64,000 bases of DNA, taken from Paludibacteraceae bacterium. Lineage in GTDB: Bacteria > Bacteroidota > Bacteroidia > Bacteroidales > Paludibacteraceae. The notes beneath the pieces were generated by a model. The model saw nothing but the letters and a program-made list of their open reading frames with translations. It was not told the DNA's origin and made no database searches. Below, in pieces: positions 18,626 to 29,000 of this stretch; positions within the stretch are counted from its first letter, which is position 1, and the number at the start of each line of letters is the position of its first letter. A program made the position numbers and the translations under genes. Where the stretch lies: NCBI GenBank assembly GCA_016285885.1, contig JAEERP010000001.1, positions 840,711 to 904,710 of the forward strand. The letters run 5' to 3'.

Positions 18626-19540
18626 TCAAAAAATAAAAGTTTTACCATCAATCGCCAAATCGGTCGCTTCGAACACACTTTTCGCCTCCTCGAGGAGCGG
18701 AAGAGGATCATCGTATCTTGCCGAATAATGGCCGATGACCAAGCGCTTCACATTCGCCATTTTAGCGATGGTGGCCGCCTGAAGTGCGGTGGAATGCATC
18801 GTTTTCTTCGCGGAAGGGAGGTCTTGGTTCAGGAAAGTAGCCTCATGAAACAAACAATCCACCCCCTCGATATGCTCCAAGAACTTCTCCGTATAAGCCG
18901 TATCGGAGCAGTAAGCGAAACTCTTCGAAGGCGTCGGGTCGGTCGTCAGCTGCCGATTAGGGATCACCTCACCCTCCTCCGTCACGAAGTCCGCCCCACG
19001 CTTGACGAGGGGAATCTGGGCGATGGGTATATGAAAATATTTCACCATTTCACCGTCAATGTGGCGCTCCTTCTCATGCTCTTTGAAGAGGAATCCGGAA
19101 GAACGGACCGAATGTTTCAAGGGGAACGTCTTGACAGACAATGATCTATCATCATATATCACCTCCGATTCTGTCGGTGAAAAGGGCTCAAAATGGACAT
19201 TGAACGACAACCCTTTGCAGAAATAAGCGATCAACGGACGCACCAATTGCTCCAACTCGGGGTGAGAGTGGACATAGACGTCAGAGGTACGTCCCTGCGT
19301 GTCCAAGGTGGAGATGAGTCCAACCAGCCCGAAGCAATGGTCGCCATGCAGATGGGAGATGAAGATATGGTTCAAGCGGGAGACACGGACCCCATATTGG
19401 CGCACACGATGCTGCGTACCCTCTCCACAGTCGATCATGAAAACTTTCTCACGCAGGGAAAGCACCTGTGACGGGTGTGAAAAACGCTTCGTCGGCACCG
19501 CCGAGCCAGCCCCTAATATCTGTAACTGAACGTTCTCCAA
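18626..19540 (-). CDS. rnz: Ribonuclease Z
   Basis: A 304-residue metallo-beta-lactamase-fold nuclease that trims tRNA 3' ends. The zinc motif HLHGDH is at 63-68; further ligands appear in YCSDTAYT, HEATF and IGHYSARY near the C-terminus. The start is TTG: the upstream frame reaches a stop (TAG) three codons earlier and no ATG occurs before the essential N-terminal strand (LQILGAGSAVPT). It is co-oriented with the DUF5686 gene, 6 bp away. Confidence 0.95.
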   Translation of the reverse strand: MENVQLQILGAGSAVPTKRFSHPSQVLSLREKVFMIDCGEGTQHRVRQYGVRVSRLNHIFISHLHGDHCFGLVGLISTLDTQGRTSDVYVHSHPELEQLVRPLIAYFCKGLSFNVHFEPFSPTESEVIYDDRSLSVKTFPLKHSVRSSGFLFKEHEKERHIDGEMVKYFHIPIAQIPLVKRGADFVTEEGEVIPNRQLTTDPTPSKSFAYCSDTAYTEKFLEHIEGVDCLFHEATFLNQDLPSAKKTMHSTALQAATIAKMANVKRLVIGHYSARYDDPLPLLEEAKSVFEATDLAIDGKTFIF

Positions 19541-19803
19541 TAAAGTCTACGATTATAGTCAACAAACAATCATTCCGCAAAAATAACCATAATCATAAAG
19601 AGATGAAACCATTTCACACTTTTTAGCACAAGCGGCGAACGTCCACCACTTTCATGGATCCGACGGCGGCACCCCCACCATCCGTATCAATAATATTTTT
19701 CACGCATATAAAATTCATTAAAAAACCCATGTATTCGCAAGATAAATCCAAGCAAAAGCAATATATTCGCGGATGTTTTCCTGACAAGTAAATGTAAAAC
19801 ACC

Positions 19804-22803
19804 ATGCGTAAAAAAATCTTATTCTCGACAATCATCACCACCTTATGGGTGACAATGTCCTTTGCGAAAGTATCCGTCAGCGAGCTTTCCACCTGCAACT
19901 ATTCAGCCTTCATGAATAAAGACAACTACGATTTCTCCAATTACATCGAGTTCACCACCGACGGAGACTCTGTCAACATGAACGGCTACCTCATCATCCA
20001 CTACGGCAAACAGGCAGTCAAGGGCAACCTTGTCGAACGGTGGAGATGGAGAGTGAGCTCAGATTGGATGATCGGTCCGAACAGCATCCTATGGCTGGAC
20101 GACACCCGCAAGGATGGGCATGCGTCCTACAAGCTAGACGCAGATGGCGGATCCATCGTCATCTACGAGCAGGGCGCCCTCATCGACTCGATCACCTATG
20201 GCAAGATGGACATTAACCTATCCTACGGAAGAACCACGGCAGGAGAAGGCTACATGTCCCCCTCCCCCGGGCAACCCAACACCCAAGCATACGCCGACAT
20301 CAACGCATGCAGGTGTTCCGCCCCGACCTTCAGTCACAAGGGAGGCATCCTGGAGGAGCCAATCGAGCTGACCATCGAAGGTGACGGAGAGATCTACTAC
20401 ACCACCAATGGGTCAGAGCCCACCAAAGAGAACGGCACCCTCTATACGGGTCCCATCTACATCGGCAGCAACACGAACATACGAGCCATTGCCTTCGCCG
20501 ACAGCCTGATACAGAGCAAGACCAGCACCGCCACCTATATCGTGGGAGACGAAGCACACGCAGAAACAGGATTCACCATACCCATCGTATCCATCACAGT
20601 AGACTCCGACTACTTCTACAGCGATTCCATCGGTATCTGCGTCAGGGGAACCAACGGAATAAAAGGAGAAAAGACCTGTACAAAAGGAATAGCCAACTAC
20701 AACCAGGAATGGCAACGACCCATAAATTTCGAATACATCGTGGACGGACAAACCGTTGTCAGCCAAGAGTTGGAGGCCAAAGTGGAGGGAGGATGCTCCA
20801 GAACCGAGAAAATCAAGTCGCTCGCCATCAAGGCAAGCAACAAGACGGGGAAAGACTCCATCGACTATCACTTCTTCCAATCCAAACCCAACGTCATCCA
20901 CAAGACCCTCCACATCAGAAACGGAGGAACAGCCTACTCCAAGGTGCGTTTCAGGGACGGTTTGATGCAGACCTTCGCCATCGGCATGAACATCGATTAC
21001 CAAGCATTCCAACCCGTAGCCTATTACATCAACGGTGTATACCAAGGCTTCATGGACCTGAACGAACGCACCAACTCAGACTACATTGAAGCCAACTACG
21101 GCATCAAGGAGGAGGACATCGATCTCATCACCCTCTCCGACCAGTTGGGGGTACGAGCCAGCAAAGGAGACAAGGACGCCTACAACGACTTGGTCAGCAT
21201 GCTAACAAAGACAAATGAGAAAGACTCCGTCACCCTATACGAAAGAGCCTGCGCACGCATGGATATGGACGAGTACGTGGATTACCAGGTATTCCAACAA
21301 TTCATCGTCAACACAGACTGGCCAGGCAACAACACGAAGATTTGGAGAGACGTGGACAATGGGAAGTTCAGGTGGATACTCTTCGACACAGACTTCGGAT
21401 TCGGACTCCCTGGTTATGAATACCTAGGCGGCGCAAGCAAGAACATGATCAACTGGTGCGCAGGCATAGGAAGCACCCAATGGGCCAACAGCGCTGGATG
21501 GATGACCATCATATTCGAACAACTATACCCGAACAGATTCTTCAAGAAGAAATTCATGACCAAGTTCCTCATCCACCTCTCCACCACCTTCTCCCCTCAA
21601 CGAATCGAGAGCGTCTTCGACAGCATCTCTGCCCTTGTGGACAAAGAGTACGAGGCTTCATTCGGAAAGAGCGGAGCGAGCGCGGCAAGCTCCATGAGGA
21701 ACTTCGCACTCAACCGGCACAAATTCATATACGGACACCTGCAGAAGTATGTCCATGGAGGCGACACCGTCAGCCTACAACTCGCATCCGAGATGAAGGA
21801 GGCCAAGCTATATTTCAACGGAGAACCTATCACAGAATATAACGGCAAATATTTCTCCGACTATGAGCTGGAGCTCAACGCCATCCCCCCACAAGGCTAT
21901 GAACTAGACAAGTGGGTCATCACCTGCGACACGATCGGCAATCCGTGGGCAGACACGCTGGATCCAAGGAAGAAGCTCCCTGGCTATCTGGTGACAAAAC
22001 TCCGCTCGGGAGGAAAGATCACAGCCACCTTCCGCCCGATCAGCGAGCAACAACCAGAAACGCATCCGACCATCGTCATCAACGAAGTGTGCACCTCCAG
22101 CAACGCTCTCTCCAAGAACCCGGACCCACGAGGGAAATATGCAGACTGGATCGAGTTGTACAACTACGGAGAAGAAAGCTATGACTTGGCGGGCTACACC
22201 CTCTCCGTCATCGGGTCGGACGCAAGGATCGTCAGCCAATCGACCATCCCCGTCGGCTACGAACAGACCATCATCCGCCCGAAGGAGCACAAGGTGCTTT
22301 GGGCCAACGGAGACAGTATCTATGGGCCATCCAGCCTCAACTTCAACCTCGACAAAGACAGTCTCTACACCATCTGTCTATCCAAGGGAGGTATAGACCA
22401 TATAGACTGCGTCGAACTCGTTTCCCTGCAGACCAATGAATCGTACGCTAGGGAGGTTGACAGCTCATCGAACTGGGTCATCTACGGAATCGACCCGCTG
22501 GAACTGAACCCAACGCCAGGCAAGAAGAACGGAGAAAAGGATACAACCGGCGTCGGCAATACATTGAACGACCCAATCGCACTCATTCTCTTCCCGAACC
22601 CAGCCAGCCAACAGATCAATATCCAAGCCTCTGTGCCAATGGAAAGAGTTGTGTTCCTCGACATGACAGGCAGGCAAATCTGCCATCTCCGTCCGAAGAA
22701 GGAGCAAATCAACCTAGACATAACCGCTTGGAAGGAGGGCTTATACCTCATCGAAATCGTCACGGAGAATGAAACAAGAACGCTTAAACTCATAAAAAAG
22801 TAA
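19804..22803 (+). CDS. CotH-kinase surface protein with lamin-tail, CHB_HEX_C and type IX sorting domains
   Basis: A 999-residue secreted protein. In order: signal peptide (1-21), a lamin-tail-like sandwich (about 30-165), a chitobiase C-terminal type domain (about 180-250, IYYTTNGSEPTKENGTLYTG), a CotH protein-kinase domain (about 260-620) with the active-site signature WILFDTDFGFG, a linker, a second lamin-tail domain (about 755-915, IVINEVCTSSNALS ... YADWIELYN) and a type IX sorting domain at the C-terminus (LFPNPASQQINI ... LYLIEIVTENETRTLKLIKK). It should pass through the T9SS to the surface. CotH kinases phosphorylate secreted proteins; the target here is unknown. Confidence 0.92.
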   Translation: MRKKILFSTIITTLWVTMSFAKVSVSELSTCNYSAFMNKDNYDFSNYIEFTTDGDSVNMNGYLIIHYGKQAVKGNLVERWRWRVSSDWMIGPNSILWLDDTRKDGHASYKLDADGGSIVIYEQGALIDSITYGKMDINLSYGRTTAGEGYMSPSPGQPNTQAYADINACRCSAPTFSHKGGILEEPIELTIEGDGEIYYTTNGSEPTKENGTLYTGPIYIGSNTNIRAIAFADSLIQSKTSTATYIVGDEAHAETGFTIPIVSITVDSDYFYSDSIGICVRGTNGIKGEKTCTKGIANYNQEWQRPINFEYIVDGQTVVSQELEAKVEGGCSRTEKIKSLAIKASNKTGKDSIDYHFFQSKPNVIHKTLHIRNGGTAYSKVRFRDGLMQTFAIGMNIDYQAFQPVAYYINGVYQGFMDLNERTNSDYIEANYGIKEEDIDLITLSDQLGVRASKGDKDAYNDLVSMLTKTNEKDSVTLYERACARMDMDEYVDYQVFQQFIVNTDWPGNNTKIWRDVDNGKFRWILFDTDFGFGLPGYEYLGGASKNMINWCAGIGSTQWANSAGWMTIIFEQLYPNRFFKKKFMTKFLIHLSTTFSPQRIESVFDSISALVDKEYEASFGKSGASAASSMRNFALNRHKFIYGHLQKYVHGGDTVSLQLASEMKEAKLYFNGEPITEYNGKYFSDYELELNAIPPQGYELDKWVITCDTIGNPWADTLDPRKKLPGYLVTKLRSGGKITATFRPISEQQPETHPTIVINEVCTSSNALSKNPDPRGKYADWIELYNYGEESYDLAGYTLSVIGSDARIVSQSTIPVGYEQTIIRPKEHKVLWANGDSIYGPSSLNFNLDKDSLYTICLSKGGIDHIDCVELVSLQTNESYAREVDSSSNWVIYGIDPLELNPTPGKKNGEKDTTGVGNTLNDPIALILFPNPASQQINIQASVPMERVVFLDMTGRQICHLRPKKEQINLDITAWKEGLYLIEIVTENETRTLKLIKK

Positions 22804-22887
22804 ATCGAGAAGATTCGCCACCGTGAGAGAAGCGGGGAAGCGTCAGAAAAAACTTTTCGAAACGCCAAATTATTTAGCAAAAACCAC

Positions 22888-22918
22888 TTGTTTCATTCGA
22901 AAAAAAGACATAATTTCG
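22888..22918 (+). promoter_or_regulatory. Promoter of the aminotransferase gene
   Basis: TTG at 22888-22890 and TAATTTCG at 22911-22918, spaced 20 bp, fit the Bacteroidetes TTG / TAnnTTTG pattern with one mismatch. The start codon follows 90 bp downstream. Confidence 0.5.
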
Positions 22919-23007
22919 CAGTTAATTTGTGTGCAGGTACACTAAGCACATAATAAACTGGAAATTAACGGTATACATAGAAACCAAATTATAATAGACG
23001 AAAGAAA

Positions 23008-24204
23008 ATGGATCAAGTATCAGCTCGTTTAGCGGCCTTATCGCCATCAGAGACGCTTGCCATGTCACAAAAAAGCCAAGAACTACGTGCACAGGGCATA
23101 GATGTAATCAACTTAAGTGTGGGAGAACCTGACTTCAACACCCCCAAGCACATCAAGGCGGCTGCGCAAAAGGCAATCGACGACAATTTCTCATTCTACT
23201 CCCCAGTGCCAGGCTACATGCCTCTCAGAAAAGCTATCTCGGAGAAACTGAAGAAAGAGAACGGGTTGGATTTCGACCCAAGCCAAATCGTCTGCTCAAA
23301 CGGTGCTAAACAAGCGGTCTGCAACGCTATCATGAGCCTTGTCGGACCTGGTGACGAAGTGATCGTCCCTGCCCCATACTGGGTTAGCTACGTCGAGATG
23401 GTGAAGCTGGCTGAGGGTACCAACGTGATCGTGAAGGCTGGTTTGGAGCAAAACTTCAAGATCACTCCTGCACAATTGGAAGAGGCTATCACGCCTAAGA
23501 CTAAATTGTTGATCCTCTGCTCTCCTTCCAACCCTACCGGAAGCGTTTATTCCAAAGAGGAGTTGAAGGGATTGGCTGAGGTGATCGGCAAACACCCTAA
23601 TATGTTCGTCCTCGCCGACGAGATCTACGAGCACATCAACTACGTGGGCAAGCACGAGAGCATCGCCCAATTCCCTGAGGTGAAGGACCACGTGATCATC
23701 ATAAACGGTGTGTCCAAAGGCTATGCGATGACGGGTTGGAGATTGGGCTGGATGGCCGCTCCGAAATGGATCGCCAGCGCATGCAACAAACTCCAAGGAC
23801 AATACACATCCGGTCCATGCTCCATCGCACAGAAAGCGGCCGAGGCTGCCTATACGGGCGACCAAAGCAGCGTGGAGACCATGCGTCAGGCTTTCGAGCG
23901 CAGACGTGACCTCGTCGTTAAGATGGCGGGCGAAATCTCCGGCTTCAAGGTGAACAAACCGGACGGCGCCTTCTACATCTTCCCTGAGTGCGACTCTTAC
24001 TTCGGCAAGAAGACTCCTAAGGGAGACGTGATCAAAAGTGCGGCTGACCTCGCCATGTACCTCTTGGTGGACGGCCACGTGGCTTGCGTGGGCGGTGGCG
24101 CCTTCGGTGCTCCGAACTGCATCCGTATGTCCTACGCCACTTCGGAGGAGAACCTCACCGAGGCGTTCAAACGTATCAAAAAGGCATTGGACGTCCTGAA
24201 ATAA
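23008..24204 (+). CDS. aspC: Aspartate aminotransferase (class I, PLP-dependent)
   Basis: A 398-residue aminotransferase of fold type I. The PLP-binding lysine sits in INGVSKGYAMTGWRLGW (about residue 236), the cofactor Asp/Tyr region in VLADEIYEHINY, and the substrate carboxylate-binding Arg in the C-terminal NCIRMSYA. The sequence is closest in character to the thermophilic-type (Ib) aspartate aminotransferases. It would convert aspartate and 2-oxoglutarate to oxaloacetate and glutamate. It is a single-gene unit with its own promoter and a strong terminator. Confidence 0.95.
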   Translation: MDQVSARLAALSPSETLAMSQKSQELRAQGIDVINLSVGEPDFNTPKHIKAAAQKAIDDNFSFYSPVPGYMPLRKAISEKLKKENGLDFDPSQIVCSNGAKQAVCNAIMSLVGPGDEVIVPAPYWVSYVEMVKLAEGTNVIVKAGLEQNFKITPAQLEEAITPKTKLLILCSPSNPTGSVYSKEELKGLAEVIGKHPNMFVLADEIYEHINYVGKHESIAQFPEVKDHVIIINGVSKGYAMTGWRLGWMAAPKWIASACNKLQGQYTSGPCSIAQKAAEAAYTGDQSSVETMRQAFERRRDLVVKMAGEISGFKVNKPDGAFYIFPECDSYFGKKTPKGDVIKSAADLAMYLLVDGHVACVGGGAFGAPNCIRMSYATSEENLTEAFKRIKKALDVLK

Positions 24205-24224
24205 AGGATTCCACACAATACTTG

Positions 24225-24257
24225 AAAAGGATGTGATCATTTCACATCCTTTTTTTT
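24225..24257 (+). terminator. Rho-independent terminator after the aminotransferase gene
   Basis: A 12-bp perfect stem, AAAAGGATGTGA (24225-24236) with TCACATCCTTTT (24242-24253), a 5-nt loop, and a T run. Confidence 0.9.
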
Positions 24258-24284
24258 ATTTTTGTCAGCAATTAATCCTAAGGC

Positions 24285-25088
24285 ATGAAACTGAAGATAT
24301 TGACAGAGAACACGGTCTTCCAAGCGAAGATGAAGGCCGAACTGGGTTTTTCCCTCCTCATCGAGACTGACGAGAGGCAAAACATCCTGTTCGACACGGG
24401 GCAAACCGACCTCTACGCCTACAACGCGGAGATTGCGGGCGTGGACATCTCCGCCATTCAAGCGCTCGTCATCAGCCACGGACATTATGACCACACGGGC
24501 GGACTGGCCCACTTCCTTGCCCACAACAACCATGCGCCGGTCTATGCGAAAGAGGGCTTCGACGTGGTACGCTACGGCACAGGCAACCGATGCATCGGAC
24601 TGCCCAGTCCCAACACCATAGACGCTTCACGCATCAGGAGGGTCACAGACATCACAGAAATTCTGCCCGGCATCTTCATCATGCCGGAGGTGAAGCTCTT
24701 CGACCCGCACGAAACGCACTTCACCAACATGGAGATCCAGAAGGGGGAAGGCCGCGCGGAGGACCAATTCGAGGACGAGCAATACATCTGCATCCGGCAC
24801 GAAGGGAAAATCACCATCGTGAGCGGTTGCGCGCACCGTGGCATCGTCAACACGATACGAAGCGCGAAGGAACACTTCAGTGAGCCCATCCGCCTCGTGA
24901 TCGGAGGGTTCCACACCCTGCACGAATCGCCCAACAAAATCAGCCACATCGCAAAGCTGATGAACCAGCTGGAGATCGAGGAGATCGTCGCCTGCCACTG
25001 CACCGGCATCGAGCAATACGCGCAACTCAAACAAGAGTACAACGGGAAGATCTCCTATGGGCACGTGGGGATGAACTTCTTCGTCTGA
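24285..25088 (+). CDS. MBL-fold metallohydrolase (7,8-dihydropterin synthase-like)
   Basis: A 267-residue metallo-beta-lactamase-fold protein with the motif HGHYDH (65-70), a further ligand in VSGCAHRGIVN and the C-terminal ACHCTG. The compact form with these motifs resembles the archaeal methenyl/dihydropterin-synthase-like branch of the superfamily. The real substrate cannot be read from the sequence. A TATTTTTG box (24257-24264) just before the ATG overlaps the T run of the preceding terminator. Confidence 0.88.
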   Translation: MKLKILTENTVFQAKMKAELGFSLLIETDERQNILFDTGQTDLYAYNAEIAGVDISAIQALVISHGHYDHTGGLAHFLAHNNHAPVYAKEGFDVVRYGTGNRCIGLPSPNTIDASRIRRVTDITEILPGIFIMPEVKLFDPHETHFTNMEIQKGEGRAEDQFEDEQYICIRHEGKITIVSGCAHRGIVNTIRSAKEHFSEPIRLVIGGFHTLHESPNKISHIAKLMNQLEIEEIVACHCTGIEQYAQLKQEYNGKISYGHVGMNFFV

Positions 25089-25157
25089 AAAAAACAGAGA
25101 CCGATTACTAAAATCACTTAGAAAACGTAGGATTGTCTAACAAAAAACATACATATC

Positions 25158-25910
25158 ATGAGATTCAAATTAATATTCACGCTATTATTGTTCAGCCCAA
25201 GTTTAATGGCTCAAAACGTAAAAATCATAAACAAAACAGGTACAACATTAAAAGAGTGTTCATGGGTTACAGAGCGTGACACGGGCAGGCACAATGCCGG
25301 CTATAAAGGAAGCATATGGATTAAAAACCAATATAATTCACCCGCCCTGGAATTCAACACAAAAAAATTCGACGGCAAGATAAAATTCGCCAATTCGGGG
25401 AAACACACCCTAACTTTCACAGGCGATAATGATTCCATATATTATCGTTGGAACGTGGAAATAAATCGCAACACAAAAAAACTCATTGTAGATGAATCTT
25501 ATATGAGAATCCACAAAAGCGCATTAGAACCCAGATTATGTACGGATGAAGAAGGTAGAACCGACTTGCATTTTAAATTCATCAACAAGACCTCCTATAA
25601 GATATACGCTTGCTTCCCATGGTTATCAGATGAGCCAAAAGAGCGTAACGATATATTTTTCTACAACCCCGACAAAAGATTGGATCCAGGAGAAGAAAGA
25701 GACGAAATCGTAGTGTCGGAGCGTACGTACAACAGTTATTTAAAAGGGGTAGACCTTCAATTCCGTTACGTTGGAATAGACGAGAATGGCAACATGGTCT
25801 CATTTTACCAAGACAATGTCACATCTGCGGCAGACGATGACGTTGTGATTACTCCCGAAAATATAAAACCGCTGAAGATGAACCAAAATCCTTCCTTTGG
25901 CAAAAAATAA
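25158..25910 (+). CDS. Secreted protein of unknown function
   Basis: A 250-residue protein with a clear signal peptide cleaved at LMA-Q (about residue 19). The mature part is rich in beta-strand pattern and seems to have two halves (about 20-118 and 119-250); NKTGTTLKECSWV and NKTSYKIYACFPWL may be diverged copies of one strand unit. No family recognised. Base composition is more AT-rich than the neighbouring MBL gene. It ends before a bidirectional terminator. Confidence 0.7.
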   Translation: MRFKLIFTLLLFSPSLMAQNVKIINKTGTTLKECSWVTERDTGRHNAGYKGSIWIKNQYNSPALEFNTKKFDGKIKFANSGKHTLTFTGDNDSIYYRWNVEINRNTKKLIVDESYMRIHKSALEPRLCTDEEGRTDLHFKFINKTSYKIYACFPWLSDEPKERNDIFFYNPDKRLDPGEERDEIVVSERTYNSYLKGVDLQFRYVGIDENGNMVSFYQDNVTSAADDDVVITPENIKPLKMNQNPSFGKK

Positions 25911-25970
25911 GGAATGTGTTGATGTCAGGTCTATTATTAGGCCTCAAATTCTAAAAAATATGCTAATCTA

Positions 25971-26006
25971 AAAAAACGTTTGCCAGAATTCTGACAAACG
26001 TTTTTT
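25971..26006. terminator. Bidirectional terminator between converging genes
   Basis: AAAAAACGTTTG (25971-25982) pairs with CAAACG plus a T run (25995-26006); an inner palindrome CAGAATTCTG lies between. A and T runs on both flanks let it serve the plus-strand gene ending at 25910 and the minus-strand gene ending at 26044. Confidence 0.85.
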
Positions 26007-26043
26007 TGATGGAATCTTTTTTCCAAAAGGAATAGATGACTCG

Positions 26044-29000
26044 TCAAAATTTTATCGTCCCCACCTTATAGACATCTTTAGCATTGCCCAACTGGAGCGT
26101 CAGGACCTGCTTCTTCTGGTTCGGCCGTCCAAAGTTCGTATAGATGGTAGCCTGAACCACCACCGGCTGTAACTGTTTTTGGCTGCGCGTTCCATAATAA
26201 TTCGCCTCAATCAGATAGTCGCCCTTAGCTGCGTTCTTCAAGCAGAACTCCTCCGGTCCGTATCCCTGCGTGATATCATCAGAGAGCCTACCCCCGATAA
26301 CAGTATAAGGATGTTTATAAAAACACTTTTCACCATTCGGATCGGTCACCCAAAGATCTATGTCACAATCATTGGTGTTCCATGTGAGGATAATCCTGAT
26401 ATCGACAGGGCAATTACCCAACAAGCGCTTATCGTAGGCTGACGTGTCGATTTTGCCTGGGTTCAACTCGATAAGGGAGTTCAACTCGTTGATGGCTATT
26501 TGCTGAATGTTCCTGAAACGGCTATCCCACTTGGAGAAGCCCACCTTATAGAGCAAGTCGGCCGCTTTCTGCAATTGTCCCAATTCAATGTAGACCAACG
26601 CCAGATCACGGTAAGACTGAGGCTCCTCGCCTCTCATCTTGGCCACACGCTCATAGACGGAAGCCGCCAACTCATACGATTTGAACTCCACCAGTTTATT
26701 GGCGCAGGAACGGGCCACCTCCGCATCCTCCAGCTTCAGCTCCGCCAAGTTGGACAAGACACGAATCGCCGCGTCAGTCTGCTTCTCCCGATGGAAATAC
26801 TCCGCCACATCCAGATAGAACGATGGAGATTGGGCATATTTGGGTTTCATTTTCAGATATGCGTCATACATCTGCTCTGACCTAACAGACTTCAACTCGG
26901 AAAGATACGGAACATCAGGATTCCAATACTGGACCTGAACAGATGCATTCCCACCACCATCTACGGATGAGGCAGAAGAGCCGTCTCCATTCCTCTGTTG
27001 CGAAGTTCTCCGCGATGATGATTCAGCAGAGCTAACCCTAATCCCACTAACACGACCCGCTAAAGCATTTTCCACGCTTGCCGAAGGCGCTCCATGAAGA
27101 GCCTCAGCCTCCACTTGAGAAACAGAACCCGTCATGTCACGTCTACTTTCACGTCTATGGCCATAATCCGTAGTAACAACAACCTCCGCGAGTTCACCCG
27201 GATCTTCATCGACTTGCATTTCATCTGCCAAGATGACTGGTTCTTCCGACTGTGCGGCGAGAGACCCTACACCCCTGATTCGTACAGTCGATCTCACCTC
27301 CGTTACGGTGTCGTTCGAAGGTTTCGCATTCGGGTCATATTTAGTATTCCACCATTGTAAGAAGTCTTTTCTTACGGCAAGAATGCCAGTTCTATAGGAA
27401 GTATCGTTTGAGGCGGGTTTCGGTTTACTAGCCATCATCCTAAGATATTGATCCATCAATTCTTCAGGAGGTGTTATCTCATAACGCACATAATCATTTA
27501 CAGTCTCTAAGACAATAAGCGAGGTGTTACGGGTGACGATGCCATATTGTTTCGACAATTCTATGATCTCCCGCTTATTCTTTTCCGAATCGAAATCCAG
27601 CTCCGCCAATTTTTTCTGGGCCCATATTCGTTTCACATTGTTGGCGCGGACTGGATTAATGGCCGAGACATGACAAGTCACACTGTCCGTCACACGATTG
27701 CCAAAACCGTAGTAGAGGGTGATATCAGCCTCCTTCGATTTCATGATTCCAGAGATGGAGAATGACTCGATGACACGGGTCGGCATGGAAGGATAGACCT
27801 CCGAGATCTTATCCGCATCATACTTCGCCTTAATGAACTGGTACTCCTGATGGGTAAGCAAATTCACTGCCTCCACATTATTCAAGGAACAGAGGTTGAT
27901 GTAGGTGCCACCATTCTTCAAGGCGACAAGCCTCAAGAAATTATGGTCAGCCATAGGGTTCGAATTAACGGTTATCACCGAGCCCTTCGCCAGCGAGAGG
28001 GTGTCCTTCCCTATATTGCCCATTCCATCCGAGAAGAAGAGGATTTCGTCCGTCCCAAATTTCGAGAGGTCAACACTACCCAATTGGGTCGCTCCGTCGA
28101 ATATAGGGGTGTCGGTGCGAATAATCTTCCGGACATCCTTCACTTTACACGTCGTATCGAGATGTTGCCTATAGCTGAAGGTCACCAAGCGCACATTCGA
28201 TATGCCTTGGGCTTGGGCATAACTCTCCAAGAAATCGAAATCCCTGTCCAGATTCCTATCCTGTGAGGAAGAAGAGACGTCGTAGACCACCGTCACCCCG
28301 CTCGGCTTCTCCTTCTCCAAAACAGTTTTAGGCTTTATCGGTGAATAGATGTAGAAATAGGTGTCGAGACCTGCATTCTCCGTGTAAATCTTCGGGAAAT
28401 CCGACTGCGGGAATTCCAGGAAGAGACCCTTCTTCAAGGTGATGTTTTTGCGGACCAACTGTGACACAAATCCTTGATCCTTAGGATTAAAGTAGATATC
28501 ATCGATGGATCCTTTGGAGACAACTGGTTTGTTAAGTTCATTCCTGACATTGGTTTCAAGGGTGAAGTTCGCAATCTTCGAATCCGTTTGCATAGGCAGA
28601 CTATAGAACCTTTTACCGTTAGAGGAGGTCAGTTCTTGCTCACAGGCCACCACCACACGGCGGGTTCCTTTTGAAGAGAAAGGATATATGCGGGTCCGGA
28701 AATTATTGCCCGCCGTCATCTCCAACAGACCAGGGTCAACTCCCTCACGCACTTTTTTTTCGAAGGTCACTCTACCCTTCTCCTTTTCGACGACAACCCC
28801 TTCCCGAAGCTTACCATCGATGTCGAGCGCATAACGGGAGACCGTCTGCCCCTCCGCCAAAGGGAAATTGAACTCACCCTCCAACGTGCGTGTTGTAGGG
28901 TTGTAGAATGTCATGTCGAATGTGGTAGTGGCCACATTCCCGACCACCTCCACATTGACCTTCAAATCCCTGAGTTCAATGTTTTTACCATCGGCAGAAG

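Noticed and set aside
19623..19898. A 91-residue minus-strand ORF between rnz and the CotH gene
   Set aside because: It overlaps the start and signal peptide of the CotH gene on the other strand, shows no family features and has no promoter or neighbours in its frame.
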